In this document: positions 22,288 to 32,245 of the stretch, in pieces
Layout: every line of letters begins with the position of its first letter
Position numbering within the stretch: position 1 is the stretch's first letter
From: Portulaca oleracea
Taxonomy: Eukaryota; Streptophyta; Magnoliopsida; Caryophyllales; Portulacaceae
Length of the DNA: 64,000 nucleotides
Direction: 5' to 3'
NCBI GenBank assembly: GCA_029582165.1
Contig: CM055869.1
Span: 56,617,518-56,681,517, forward strand
Notes under the pieces: generated by a model
Databases searched by the model: none
Told to the model about the DNA's origin: nothing
What the model saw: only the letters and a program-made list of their open reading frames with translations
Position numbers and translations under genes: made by a program

Positions 22288-22682
22288 CTGCTCGGGCGAG
22301 CACAATTTTGGCTCGGGCGAGCAGCCTTACTGAGGAGTTTTCGCGAGTAAAGGAGGAAGAGAAGGAAATATTTCCAGAAGGACTGCTCGGGCGAGCAAAA
22401 CATCTGCTCGGGCGAGCAAGTCCACTGTGCCTAAATTGAAAGAGAATCCTGCATCGAAGACGGCGGCCGACAGAAACCTTGCTCGGGCGAGCAAAATTTG
22501 TGCTCGGTCGAGCTTGTCCACTGAAGCACCCGAGGGAAGAAGTCTGACAGACATACCTAGCGGTCCAGAAGCGTTGCTCGGGCGAGCAGATTGTTTGCTC
22601 GGTCGAGCAGTCTTTCGGACAAATTTGTGTTCGCATCCAGAACATCTGCTCGGGCGAGCAGACTGTTTTGCTCGGGCGAGCC
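22288..22682. repeat. Internal array of paired GC-rich palindromes
   Basis: Ten copies of TGCTCGGGCGAGCA or close variants form five pairs. Starts are 22288/22310, 22383/22404, 22479/22501, 22574/22595 and 22646/22668, so the spacing within pairs is 22, 21, 22, 21 and 22 bp. Successive pairs are 95, 96, 95 and 72 bp apart. Sequence between motifs is not conserved. Both strands show long open frames here because of the repeats; none is accepted as a gene. Confidence 0.93.
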
Positions 22683-22689
22683 GGCGACA

Positions 22690-23524
22690 GATCTGTTTTC
22701 TGTCGGGGGGTTTTAATTCGATTCTCTCTCCTTTTCTTCATATTTTCTCCCTTATTTTCTCTCTCATCTCTCTCTCTCACTTCCTCCAACCCCTAGCATC
22801 AAGCCCTAATCCCTAATCTTTGCTAATTTCTTCAATTTTTCCAGATTGGGTCGGGGTTCTGTGCCCTAATTGTGCGTGTTGAGCTGCGTTTGTTGCTGGC
22901 TGTGCGTCGCTGCTGTGTGACGTGTGTGAGGGCTGCGTGGGTTGCTGCTTGGCGATTGTGCTGCGTGGGGTGAGGAGTGTTGGTTTGTCTCGTCATTTCT
23001 TTGGCGTGCTATTGCACTGCGAGGCTGCGTGAGTACATTTCTTCTTCCTGTTGAGCGTTCTTCTTTGGAGTGCGTGGTTTGTCTGGGTCAGGTTGTTGGG
23101 CTGCTTTGTCGTGCATCGCTTTGCCGCTTTCGCTGCTATTGCGTGTATTCTGAGGTTTGGGGGAAAGAAGGGTTTTGCCAAGGTCGGGAGGTCTCAAGGT
23201 CCCGGGTTACTTGCTCTTTGCCCGATTTGTGTTACCACTTGGTATTTGGTGCCTATTTGGGAGGTAACATTCACACTTAGTGTTTTCAAATTTGATTTTA
23301 AGGTTAAATTGGTGCTACTTGTGATTGTTCCTCGATTTAGGGCTTGTGTTGTGTGTATTGATTGCTATTTGGAGGTTCTTGAGTTGTTAGTGTGTTTTGA
23401 AGTTCACAATGGTTCGATCTAAGAGAGCCTGCATGAGGAAGGTACACCTTCCCACCGCCCGAGTCTTCATCGGCGGATAAAGATCGCTAAGGCCCAACCG
23501 CCACGCTTCCAAAGCAACCCGGAA
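22690..23524 (+). other. Leader of the Athila 3' ORF
   Basis: A CT-rich stretch (22,720-22,800) ends in a good acceptor, CAATTTTTCCAG, at about 22,845. It is followed by G/T-rich sequence up to the 3' ORF. This fits expression of the 3' ORF from a spliced or separate transcript, which is inferred. No gene is accepted in this stretch. Confidence 0.4.
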
Positions 23525-24889
23525 TTGCGAATTCGGTTCCGGGATGAGCATCATCGCGAGAGATATGAGCTTTATCAACACCGGAAACTTTGTGCTCCGG
23601 ACGTTTATGATGAAGCCACCGTGAAGAGGGTGTATTGTGGTCCTAGTTTTGATTACATTATAAGGGTCTTGGGTTGGGAGTCCTTCATCAAGATTGACGA
23701 GTCTCTTTACGATCAACCGATTCTTGAGTTCCTCAGTTCCTTCCAAGTTGAGGATGTCGATACACGCCAAGCTAAGTTTCGATATAGGGTGGACAACAAG
23801 GAGAAAACGTGCACGGTGCAAGAGTTTTGTCAAGTACTCGGGTTACCGACTGACGGGTTGTATTATGAGGATAGTGCGCATTTCGATGAGCAAGCTGCTA
23901 TGAAGAGTCTTACTTGTTGGCGTCGGAAACATCAAACGGCGAATGCTCTTGAGGATTGCTTATTCTTGACCAGAAATTCCAAGTCTCGTGATTTTTGTAA
24001 CTTATCGATCCGAATCTTTCATCGCATAGTTTCAAATTCGGTCTTCGGAAGAGACGATGGGAGGGCAAATGTGCGGAGGGATGATTTGTTCATCATCTTT
24101 AACACCCTCCAAGGGAAGTGGGTGAACACGGGGTCATGCATCTTGCATTGCTTCAAAGACATTACCTCTAAACACCTAACCTCTACAATTGGAATGGGGC
24201 ATATCATTTGCCACTTTTTGATGAAGAAAGGTTTTGGAGGATATATCCACAAGTTCACTCCGAGGTATTTTCCCGACCCCATCGATGGTATTAGATTGCA
24301 ACGCATGGGCATCTTTGAGCGTCACAACACCAAGCATATATACAAGCATGGGTCGGATAAGTATGCAACTTCCATTCATTTGGACCACGCGCGAGCTGCA
24401 CGTTGGTTGGATGTGACCAATCAACATAACTGGTCATGTGGCGAAGATCCAAGGAGCAACCGTCGAGTTGGGGGGCCCGATGACCCATTTGTGAGCGAAA
24501 ATGTGGAAGAAGAGGAGCAGCCGGCAACCCAAGGTGAAGCTAGTGGTAGTACTTCCCAGGAGATTACGATGGGGCACTTGGCAAGTCGGTTAGACCAACT
24601 GAGTGTCGACCTCCGTGAACAGCGAACTTTGCTACAAAGTACGCACAACTTGATGGAAAGTCAACAGGAACTCCTTCGTGCGCAACAGTCGACCCTTGAA
24701 CGGCACGAAGGATACTTTCAGCGCTATGATGAGTACTTCCATCAACAGAATCAATATTGGAGAGATTGGGGTTATTATCACTATGCTATCGCCGACCATG
24801 CACCGGCACCACCCGACTATGTCAACCAGTATTACCCGACTTACTTCCCCTACTATCCATACCCTCCTCCGGGAGGTGATGAGCAGTGA
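23525..24889 (+). CDS. Athila 3' ORF (env-position, 'putative plant transposon protein' type)
   Basis: This is an intact open frame of about 454 codons between integrase and the 3' LTR, in the place where Athila elements carry their extra ORF. The N-terminal two thirds looks like one folded domain: YELYQHRKLCAPDVYDE, VLGWESFI, FRYRVDNKEKTCTVQEFCQ and VLGLPTDGLYY, then LSIRIFHRIVSNSVFGR and GHIICHFLMKKGFGGYIHKF. The C-terminal part is hydrophilic, with a Q- and E-rich helical stretch and a Tyr/Pro/His-rich tail. I see no signal peptide or membrane segment, so an envelope role is not supported. The family's function is unknown. It is the only uninterrupted Athila frame here. The in-frame start could be further upstream, near 23,409. 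Confidence 0.8.
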   Translation: MRIRFRDEHHRERYELYQHRKLCAPDVYDEATVKRVYCGPSFDYIIRVLGWESFIKIDESLYDQPILEFLSSFQVEDVDTRQAKFRYRVDNKEKTCTVQEFCQVLGLPTDGLYYEDSAHFDEQAAMKSLTCWRRKHQTANALEDCLFLTRNSKSRDFCNLSIRIFHRIVSNSVFGRDDGRANVRRDDLFIIFNTLQGKWVNTGSCILHCFKDITSKHLTSTIGMGHIICHFLMKKGFGGYIHKFTPRYFPDPIDGIRLQRMGIFERHNTKHIYKHGSDKYATSIHLDHARAARWLDVTNQHNWSCGEDPRSNRRVGGPDDPFVSENVEEEEQPATQGEASGSTSQEITMGHLASRLDQLSVDLREQRTLLQSTHNLMESQQELLRAQQSTLERHEGYFQRYDEYFHQQNQYWRDWGYYHYAIADHAPAPPDYVNQYYPTYFPYYPYPPPGGDEQ

Positions 24890-25356
24890 TTGTGAGCATT
24901 TCGCACTTCCCTCTGTTATTTTGCGTTAGTTGTGTGCTTTCATTTTGAGATATACATGCGCGAGGGGTTGTGTAATGTTTCTGGGCAGTGGCCCGACATT
25001 TCACCCTTGATTCCCGCCTCATAAAGTGAGATTCGGGGTTAAGGTTAGTCAATGATCATGTACATTTGTGAATATTTGAAGTTTCTTTTTCTGACATTGT
25101 GTTCGTGGATCGTGTGCTTGGATGTGCTTAACTTGGCGATCTTCAGGTATCATCTTTTAACCATCCTTCTCATTGTGAATATATTGTTGATCCATGATGC
25201 ATGCTTGATTTTCTTTTTGGGTGGCGAACCCCTTGAGTGTGAATGTTGGGATATCATTGTTGTTGGAGCCGTGTGGGCTCGGGTCGCCACCATTTATTGT
25301 TTATTATGTGTTTGTTGTGTGTTTTTAGGTTTTCTACCTTATTTGTGACACCCTTC

Positions 25357-25405
25357 TTCTCACAATGGGGACATTGTGAAGTTTTGTGTGGGAGTGGGGG
25401 GGTGA
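25357..25405 (+). other. Internal polypurine-tract-like module (second copy)
   Basis: CTCACAATGGGGACATTGTG is followed by TTTTGTGTGGGAGTGGGGGG, a near copy of the module at 22.04 kb. It lies about 1.25 kb before the real 3' LTR. Confidence 0.65.
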
Positions 25406-25984
25406 TACTTCCATTTGTCATGGGTAGATCACCTAGTTTTGAGTCTTTGTTTTTGTTTTTCGTAGTTTGTGTCGAAAAATTTGAAAAAAAAATTTTGTGA
25501 AAAGGAGAAAAAAAAGGGAGTGAAAAACCTTCAAAGTTTTCGTTTTCGTTTTTTTTTTGTTTTTGTTTTTGCTTTGTTTCTTGGATTTCGTTGTTGAAAT
25601 CAAGAAGCCGTTCTTAATCTTCTTTGAAAGAAACCGGTTTGAGCATTTTTCGACCATAACTTGGACAATTGCCATGACTTATCTCTATTAGACCTCTACA
25701 TGGAATGGGAAAGCGGAATCCTCAATTCTTACACGCTTTAACTGTGAATTCTTACCTAAGTTAGACGGTTTTAGTTGTTCAATTGCTCAAGCTCTTAATT
25801 AATGCATTAAATAATTACCGTCGGGCCTACCGTCATGGGTTGGTTTGGGTGGATCGGCACCCTATGCCCTTTAAGTGCAATGACTCACGTATGGAGAAAC
25901 CCAGCAGGGAGGGTAACCCTTTGCGAAGGCCGGTATTAAAATCCCGCAAAACCCGACACAAATGTTCTAAAAGACACAAAGCGG

Positions 25985-26175
25985 ATTGAGTGGAAATAAA
26001 AGAGCGTAGGTTTTGAAAAAGAAAGAAAAGAGCGAAGCAAGAAAAAGGGAAAAAAAGAGTTGAGAAAAATAATGGTAAGAAAGAGAAAAGTAAAAAAAAG
26101 AAAAGAGCAAAGTAAGAAAAAGAAAGAAAAGAGAGGTTAAAAGAAAAACCAAGAGTGAAGTAGGATAGATAATCC
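25985..26175. repeat. Purine-only tract in the Athila 3' region
   Basis: Nearly every base on the + strand is A or G. Degenerate repeats of AAAAGAGCGAAGCAAGAAAA recur near 26,000, 26,025 and 26,095. The open frames on the opposite strand are F/L/S-rich by-products. It might act as an extra plus-strand priming region, which is inference. Confidence 0.7.
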
Positions 26176-26647
26176 CGAGCTTGAGCATGAGCACAACTCT
26201 GATTGTCTGGTTTAGGATAGGAAGGACCGACTAGAGCCCACTTGCACCTATGCACAAGGTGTTTTGCTCATCAGGAAGTGTTTTGGTTCAAAATTTTAAA
26301 GATTGGCAGTTGTTTGGGTTAGACGTTGTGAGATGCTCATAACGGTTCCTTTCGGAGGATTAATACCGTTTTCTTAATTGAAACAGCTTGATTCATTGAA
26401 ACGAGCAAGTCTCTTTTTCTTTTCTTTTGAACTTGTCGCTTTTTCACTTTCCCTCTCTCCTTTTTCTATGGCTTTTGTGGGTATAGTTGCTATAAACCCT
26501 CACGAGATCTACCTCGTCCACCCGGGCTGCCGGGGGGTTTAAAGGGCTTGATGCATATGCTAAATGCATCCGCGATTCCTGCGAAAGTGAGTTAGGTTTT
26601 CTTAGTTCTTTTCTTTGTTTTTAGTTTGCTCGGGGCGAGCAAACCCT

Positions 26648-26660
26648 TGTGTGGGAGTGG
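26648..26660 (+). other. Polypurine tract before the 3' LTR
   Basis: TGTGTGGGAGTGG lies immediately before TGTTCGG, the start of the 3' LTR. It would prime plus-strand synthesis. A palindrome of the LTR type, TTGCTCGGGGCGAGCAA, sits just upstream at about 26,626. Confidence 0.85.
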
Positions 26661-27824
26661 TGTTCGGTCTCGTTTCGAGCCGAATTCTTCTCTTTATTAG
26701 GGAGTTTTTGTATGTTCTAACTCCGTGTTATTCTAGTTATGAGTTTTTGTAGTTTTGTAGGAAAATAAGTAAGCGGTCGAAAAGGCGACAAAACGAGCAA
26801 AAACTTGCCAATCAGGGGGTGAGACAGAAGGTCTGCTCGACCGAGCAGAATGGTGGCTCGCCCGAGCAGTGTTCCTGGAGAGCAGCAAAAACGTTCGAGT
26901 AAAATTGAGCGAGGAGGTGAGGCGGAAGGTGCGCTCGACCGAAGCAAAGATATTGGCTCGGTCGAGCCATGCTTCGTGCATCAACTAGGAAAAGTTCGAT
27001 GAAAATCGGCTAAGGCATTGAAGGGACAGAGCACGCCGCTCGAGCAAGAATCCCGCTCGTAGGCCGAGCTTCCGAGCCGAAGGAAGTCAAGAACGAGGGC
27101 GAGCGTAACGCCGCTCGCCCGGCAGGATTCAGCTCGCCGAGCCAATTCCAAATTCGCGTATAACTGGGAACAAAGTCTGCGTTTTGTGAAACAAACTTAG
27201 GGTATTATAAGAGTAATATTGCGACTCTTTTAGAGAGGAATTATGAAGCTTTTAGCTTGTAATTAGGGTTTTAATGCTTTCTTAATTAAACTCTACTTTC
27301 TCTCTAAGTTTTTCTCTTGTCTTGTTCTTCAAGTTTTGGGATTCTTGATTGTAATCAATTTTCTTCAAGTAATTTCACCTTCATTAATCTTTATTACCTT
27401 GTGCTTAGCTTTGATTTAATTTTGCCTTTGAAAGTTCATAGTGTTAGCCACAAAAACATCCAATCCAACTTTTAGTGAAAAGGGGGATTAAGGGTCACAA
27501 ATTCCACTCTCAAGTGGGGATTTGGGGATTCTTAGTAATCCAATTCACGATTTCTTGTTTGTTCGGGAGAAATCCAAGTAGATCGAAGATTAGTGAAAGT
27601 TTGGATCATCAAAGGTATAATCTCTTGTTCCTAATTTCATTAATTAGTCTTAGTTTTATTGCTTTCTTAATTTCATGCTTTTAGTTGCTTTCATCTTTTA
27701 TGGCTTTCTTAATTATCATCATGTTTAGGTTAGTTTATTGCTTATTTACATAATTTATTGCTTTCCGCATTGAGAAAAACCCTTGTACACAAACCAATTA
27801 CCTAAATTAAACCTAACACCCATC
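26661..27824 (+). repeat. Athila 3' LTR, truncated
   Basis: It matches the 5' LTR from its first base to ACCCATC at 27824, then switches to MULE sequence. The last 50 bp of the 5' LTR (16028-16077) have no counterpart. The right half is nearly identical to the 5' LTR. The part at about 26,710-27,250 carries many one- to several-base indels, mostly inside and around the palindromes. Confidence 0.92.
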
Positions 27825-28924
27825 ATGTTCTAAGCATAAACATTCTTGAGGCATATTAGCATAGTATGTGTTTGATATGTGTATGATGATGAGCAATGAA
27901 GTTCAAGTTTATGAGCATATTTACCTTCCTTGTTTCTCCTGCTCTTTTCCTCCCTCTTGCTATGTTTGCCATTTTTTCAGTTGTTGACTTTCTTCTAATG
28001 TTGCTCTCACCCTTTTGCCTTGATTTTTTGGGATTTAAGACAACTGTTTCATTGTCTATATGGTGCTCCTCAACGTCTTGGTTCTGGTCATCTTCTGATT
28101 CAGATACAACCAATCCTTCATTCTGTATTTGTTGTTTGACTTGTGTCAAATTGTCTTCAATTATTTTCCTTGCTTCTTCATTTTCAGCACTTGCTGAAAT
28201 AATTGAATTATATTTTCTCTTCATTTGCGTCTTCCACACTGCTGGTGGTGTTGAAACCCCTTTTTTTGTTGTGTTTTCTAGGTCTTCTTGGGGCCTAATG
28301 CTTTTCGTCCATCTTGTTGTCATATATTTTGTTGGCATAACTTCAACACAATTTAAGTCATAAACCCTCATAGAATGTGAGCATAATATGCCTGTTTCTT
28401 GAAACCCCATGCAGGTGCATTGTATATCATGTGACAACTTGTTGAAACTCACCAAATACTTATATTGAGGCTTCACATGATGCCAAACATTGTAAGTCTC
28501 ATATTCATCGCAAGATTCTACTTGGGAATGGAGGTATGTATGGATACGCTTGTATTCTTTCTCAAATTCTGTGTACATGCTGGGTGTGTATATGTTTGCA
28601 GCTTGAATCAACATAGGTATATCATTCAATGTCATTTCTGGAATCCCTTGCCCACTTTTGAAGTTAAGTGTGTTTTCATTACTTCTCCATTCATGAACTA
28701 CATCATTGAATATATGGAAAAATTCAACTAAAGTAGTAGTTGCATGTAATCTCTTCCTGAGTGAACTATTTGTTGACTCACTCCGTTGCGAAGACAATAT
28801 ACCTCTTGAAAAGAACTGTTTGTTGTAAGCTGGACACCATTTTTCCCTAAGACCATATAACCTTTTTAACCACTCGTCATCTTTGCAGTCATATTCTTCC
28901 ATCAAACTGACATGGGAAAATTGA

Positions 28925-29665
28925 AGATTTTATCAGCATAGTAGATCTAGATTATGAGCATAAGATTCATGAGTATTATGATTTTATGTAATGAGCAATG
29001 TCGTTCTAAGTCATGAGCATATGAGTTTAGAATAATGAGCATTCTGATTTTACGCAATGAGCATTGGCTTTGTAGGTCATGAGCATACGTGTTTAGATTC
29101 ATGAGCATTGGCTTTGTAGGTCATGAGCATACGTGTTTAGATTCATGAGCATAGTAGTTCTAGGTCATGAGCATTGGTCTTTTAAATTATGAGCATAGTA
29201 GTTGTATGTCATTATATGTCATGAGCATTGTCATAATAGGTTATGAGCATTGGTCTTATAAATTATGAGCATAGTAGTTGTAGGTCATAAGCATTGGTCT
29301 TATACATTATGAGCATAGTAGTTGTAGGTCATGAGCATTGGTCTTATACATTATAAGCATTGTAGTTGTAGGTCATGAGCATTGGTCTTATACATTATGA
29401 GCATAGGTCTTTCGATTCATGAACATTATGGTTTTATGTAATGATCATTGTTGTTTATAGGCTATGAGCATATGTGTTTGTAATTTATGAGCATATGAGT
29501 TTAAATTAGAGAATTTGTTATTTTTTGTAATGAGCATTGTCGTTCTAGGTCATGAGCATCGGTGTTTAGATTCATGAGCATTATGGTTTTATGAAATGAG
29601 CAATAATGATAAGTGTTTATGATAATAATGTTCAAGAATTATAAGCAATGTAGTTGTAGGATATG
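28925..29665. repeat. 22-bp periodic array (ATGAGCA core), last intron of the transposase gene
   Basis: Units such as GAGCATTGGCTTTGTAGGTC and GAGCATACGTGTTTAGATTC (each then AT) are 22 bp. The core reads ATGAGCA on the + strand, so it is antisense to the transposase transcript but sense to the + gene. Some units are shared with the array at 13.6-14.2 kb. Confidence 0.9.
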
Positions 29666-30914
29666 AGCATACCTCTGCCATGAGTCTTCAAATTCTTGTA
29701 TTGTGTCTGGTAGTTTGAGTAATCTGTCAAACTTTTCTTGGAATCCTTCCATGCATCTTAAGTGCTTGATTTGTGTCTTTGAATTTTCAATCAAGTGCCA
29801 GATGCATAGTCTATGTGCAGCTGTTGGGAACACCTTGGCTATACCATTTCGCATTGCATTTGCTTGATAAGTCATTATGGTAATTGGCATTTTTCCTCCC
29901 ATTGAATCTAAGGACTTATCAAACAACCATATAAAGCTCTCCTTATTTTCATTTAACAAGAACCCACATCCAAACAAACATTCTGACCATGGTGGTTCAT
30001 TCCAACAAATGAGCCACATATTAAGTTGTACTTATTTGTCCTATAAGTTGTGTCATGAACCACAAGGTCCCCAAACAGCATGTAATCTTTCTTCATTTGG
30101 GAATCTCTCCAAAAAAACCTCTTTATCGAACCCTCTTCATCACACTCAAAATCATAATAGAAATCAGGCTCTTTTTTTTCCTCTTTTCTGAACAACTTTA
30201 TCAAGGTATTTGCATCGCATCCATCCAAATGCTTCTTTTTTTTTGTCTCAATATTTCATCATATGCATCTCTTTTAGTGAATCCAAGAGAAGGTGATCCT
30301 CCAGCTTCTTTCTTCATTACTCTAATTGCATCAGCAATTTTGACCCCTGAATTGATCAATTGCTTAAGGTAGAGTAACTGTTGCCGGTCAATCTTTCGAT
30401 GTGATCTGAGTAAATGCCTTTGATATGACGGGCAAAATCTATGATTATGCTCTGTTCTGTGCCTTGCCACTGTCCATACCCCATCTTTTATCTCAAAATA
30501 CACCATTGCCTTGCAATTTGTTCTTGTGTCAAGCTTTGTGTACATTTTCCCGTCCTTCCCTTTGTTTTCTTTCAATCCAGCCTTATTGCAAGCAAACTCT
30601 CTACCTCTAAGTTCCCTTGAATTTTCCATATATCTTGTCTTGGTTTTACGAACACTAAATCCAATTCTGAATGCATACTCATTATATAACGAAAATGCTT
30701 CCTTTTTTGATGTAACTTTCTTACCTAGGATTTTTGAACTTTCAGCTTCCTTTACTATTTGGTTGGCTGGCAATGGTACCATAATTTCTACAAGTGCTTG
30801 AGCTTTCAATGTTTGGAACTCTTTTGTGGCCATTGATGTTTGTTTATCCACAGGTTCATGATCTGTTGATACAAAATTGATGTTATAAATTAACATTACA
30901 AACATTCTATTTCT

Positions 30915-31600
30915 AGATGATGAGCATAACAGATGATACAAGTGCTTGAGCGTAATGATAGGTCATGAGCAATGTAATGATAGGTCATGAGCAAAACTAT
31001 ATTTGATATGTCATGAGCAATTACCTTGTACATTATGAGCATTAACATGAGTACAAAATCAGGTCATGAGCATTGTCACTATAAGTCATGAGCATTGTAA
31101 TGATAAGTCATGAACAATTGCCTTGTACATTATGAGCATTGTCATTATAAGTCATGAGCAATATAATGATAGGTCATGAGCATTGTCATTATAAGTCATG
31201 AGCAATGTAATGATAGGTCATGAGCAATTGCCTTGTACATTATGAGCATTGTCATTATAAATCATAAGCATTGTAATGATAGGTCATGAGCAATGTAATG
31301 ATAGGTCATGAGCAATTGCCTTGTACATTATGAGCATTGTCATTATAAATCATGAGCATTGTAATGATAGGTCATGAGCAATGTAATGATAGGTCATGAG
31401 CATTGTAATGATAGGTCATGAGCAATTGCCATTGCAAGTCATGAGCATTGTCATTATAAGTCATGAGCATTGTAATGATAGGTCATGAGCAATTGCCTTG
31501 TACATTATGAGCATTGTCATTATAAATCATGAGCAATGTAATGATAGGTCATGAGCAATTGCCTTTTACATTATGAACATTTCTATATGAATAGTATGAA
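30915..31600. repeat. 22-bp periodic array (ATGAGCA core), intron 2 of the transposase gene
   Basis: Units GAGCAATTGCCTTGTACATT, GAGCATTGTCATTATAAGTC and GAGCAATGTAATGATAGGTC (each then AT) alternate in several orders, each 22 bp. The orientation is the same as in all other arrays of this MULE. Confidence 0.92.
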
Positions 31601-31857
31601 CATTGTTCTTTTAACAAAACAATATCTATGTACCTTCTTCTCGTGAATCATCATCAGATTCATCTATATGCAGTGTTTTTGGACTTGAATGTGGGGTCAA
31701 TGTTTCTGCAGATTTCAAAGATCAAACACATTAAGTGTAATTGTTGATAAATATGAAATCGTCATTCAATAATGTAAATTGTTTAATATTTACCTGTTTG
31801 AGTTTGAATGATGTCGTTTTTCGTTGAATTTGCTTGATCTTGATCAATAATTTTCAT

Positions 31858-32192
31858 TTTCTCTCCAATCATCTAAATGCAATTGGAAAAATAGACGAAA
31901 CTATCGAAAAAATAGATGGAAAAATATTCTGGTAATTTCGTTTTTCTCACAATTCATCTAAATGCAATCGTTTTCTAGGGTTTGATTTTCGTTTTTCGTT
32001 TGTTTGAATGATTTTGATTTTGATTTTGATTTTGATTTTGATTTTGATTTTGATTTTCGTTTTTCGTTTTTCGTTTTCTAGGGTTTGTTTTAATCATTTA
32101 AACAGAATTCTTTCTCTTTTGATTTTCGTTTGTTCTCTTTGGGCTGCTGCTGCCAGCCCCCGCTTCTTTCTCTTTTCATTGGGCCGCTGCAA
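31858..32192 (-). promoter_or_regulatory. 5' region of the transposase gene with (GATTTT)n
   Basis: Between the transposase ATG and the right terminus lie two related A/T-rich segments, a hexanucleotide run of GATTTT (about 32,010-32,056, roughly eight copies), and a GC-rich part near 32,140-32,190. It is the expected promoter and leader of the transposase by analogy with MuDR; no TATA box is assigned. Confidence 0.45.
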
Positions 32193-32245
32193 TGTGGGCC
32201 GGGCTCAGGGAGCATCGTGCTCCCGGGCTCAGCATCCACGAGCTG
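32193..32245. repeat. Right terminal inverted repeat of the large MULE
   Basis: Read on the minus strand from 32245 it begins CAGCTCGTGGATGCTGAGCC. CCCGGG (32222-32227) and GCCGGG (32198-32203) are 24 bp apart, the same spacing as at the left end. The 9-bp duplication ATCACCTTT follows at 32246-32254. Confidence 0.85.

Larger units (their letters stand above)
14844..27824 (+). mobile_element. Athila-lineage Ty3/gypsy retrotransposon nested in the MULE
   Basis: It is a complete-looking element apart from its last 50 bp. It has a 5' LTR (14844-16077), a tRNA-Asp-type primer site (16079), gag, protease, RT, RNase H, integrase, a 3' extra ORF, a purine-rich primer (26650-26660) and a 3' LTR (26661-27824). 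The RT motifs (YPISDSKWVSPIHVVPKK, FMDDFSVFG) and the extra ORF place it with Athila. It interrupts the + gene of the large MULE. No 5-bp target duplication is found because the 3' LTR stops short and joins MULE sequence, implying a deletion at that junction. Coding regions carry several frameshifts. Confidence 0.92.
27925..31857 (-). pseudogene. FAR1/FHY3-type MULE transposase (Jittery-like)
   Basis: This is the transposase of the large MULE. Exons on the minus strand are 31857-31794, 31705-31634, 30862-29673 and 28906-27925, all with GT-AG ends and consistent phase. Exons 1-2 are acidic. Exon 3 has the FAR1 DNA-binding region (EAFSLYNEYAFRIGFSVRK, GREFACNK, RTNCKAMVYFE and RTEHNHRF), then DTTYRTNKYNL and LCIWHLIEN. 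Exon 4 has the acidic ESTNSSLRK and a SWIM zinc finger, CTCMGFQETGILCSH, then a lysine-rich end. Two frame changes interrupt exon 3, one in a run of nine T at about 30,236 and one near 29,995. The second catalytic Asp is replaced: TYQANAM where TDQ is normal. Exon 4 ends at a donor and the next exon is missing beside the Athila junction. Confidence 0.88.
10493..32245. mobile_element. Very large MULE with two convergent genes and a nested Athila element
   Basis: The sequence ATCACCTTT occurs directly on both sides (10484-10492 and 32246-32254): a perfect 9-bp duplication, the size made by Mutator-like transposases. The ends are inverted and co-linear. From each edge inward, the block TGAGCCCGGG ends exactly 24 bp in, and a second CCCGGG-type block follows 24 bp further. 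Inside are a + gene beginning near the left end (exons from 11,491), a - transposase gene beginning near the right end (ATG at 31,857), and 22-bp-period arrays in the introns of both. The plan resembles maize MuDR, with convergent genes driven from opposite ends. About 13 kb of the 21.75 kb is a later Athila insertion, so the MULE itself is about 8.8 kb as it stands. Confidence 0.9.

Noticed and set aside
22223..22816. Long overlapping open frames on both strands through the palindromes
   Set aside because: Both frames are Arg/Ala/Ser-rich, mirror each other and follow the repeated GCTCGGGCGAGC motif; they are by-products of the palindromes.
23525..24889. Calling the Athila 3' ORF an envelope protein
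   Set aside because: No signal peptide, membrane segment or cleavage site is visible; only its position recalls env.
25833..26255. Phe/Leu/Ser-rich minus-strand open frames
   Set aside because: They are the complement of a purine-only tract and have no domain character.
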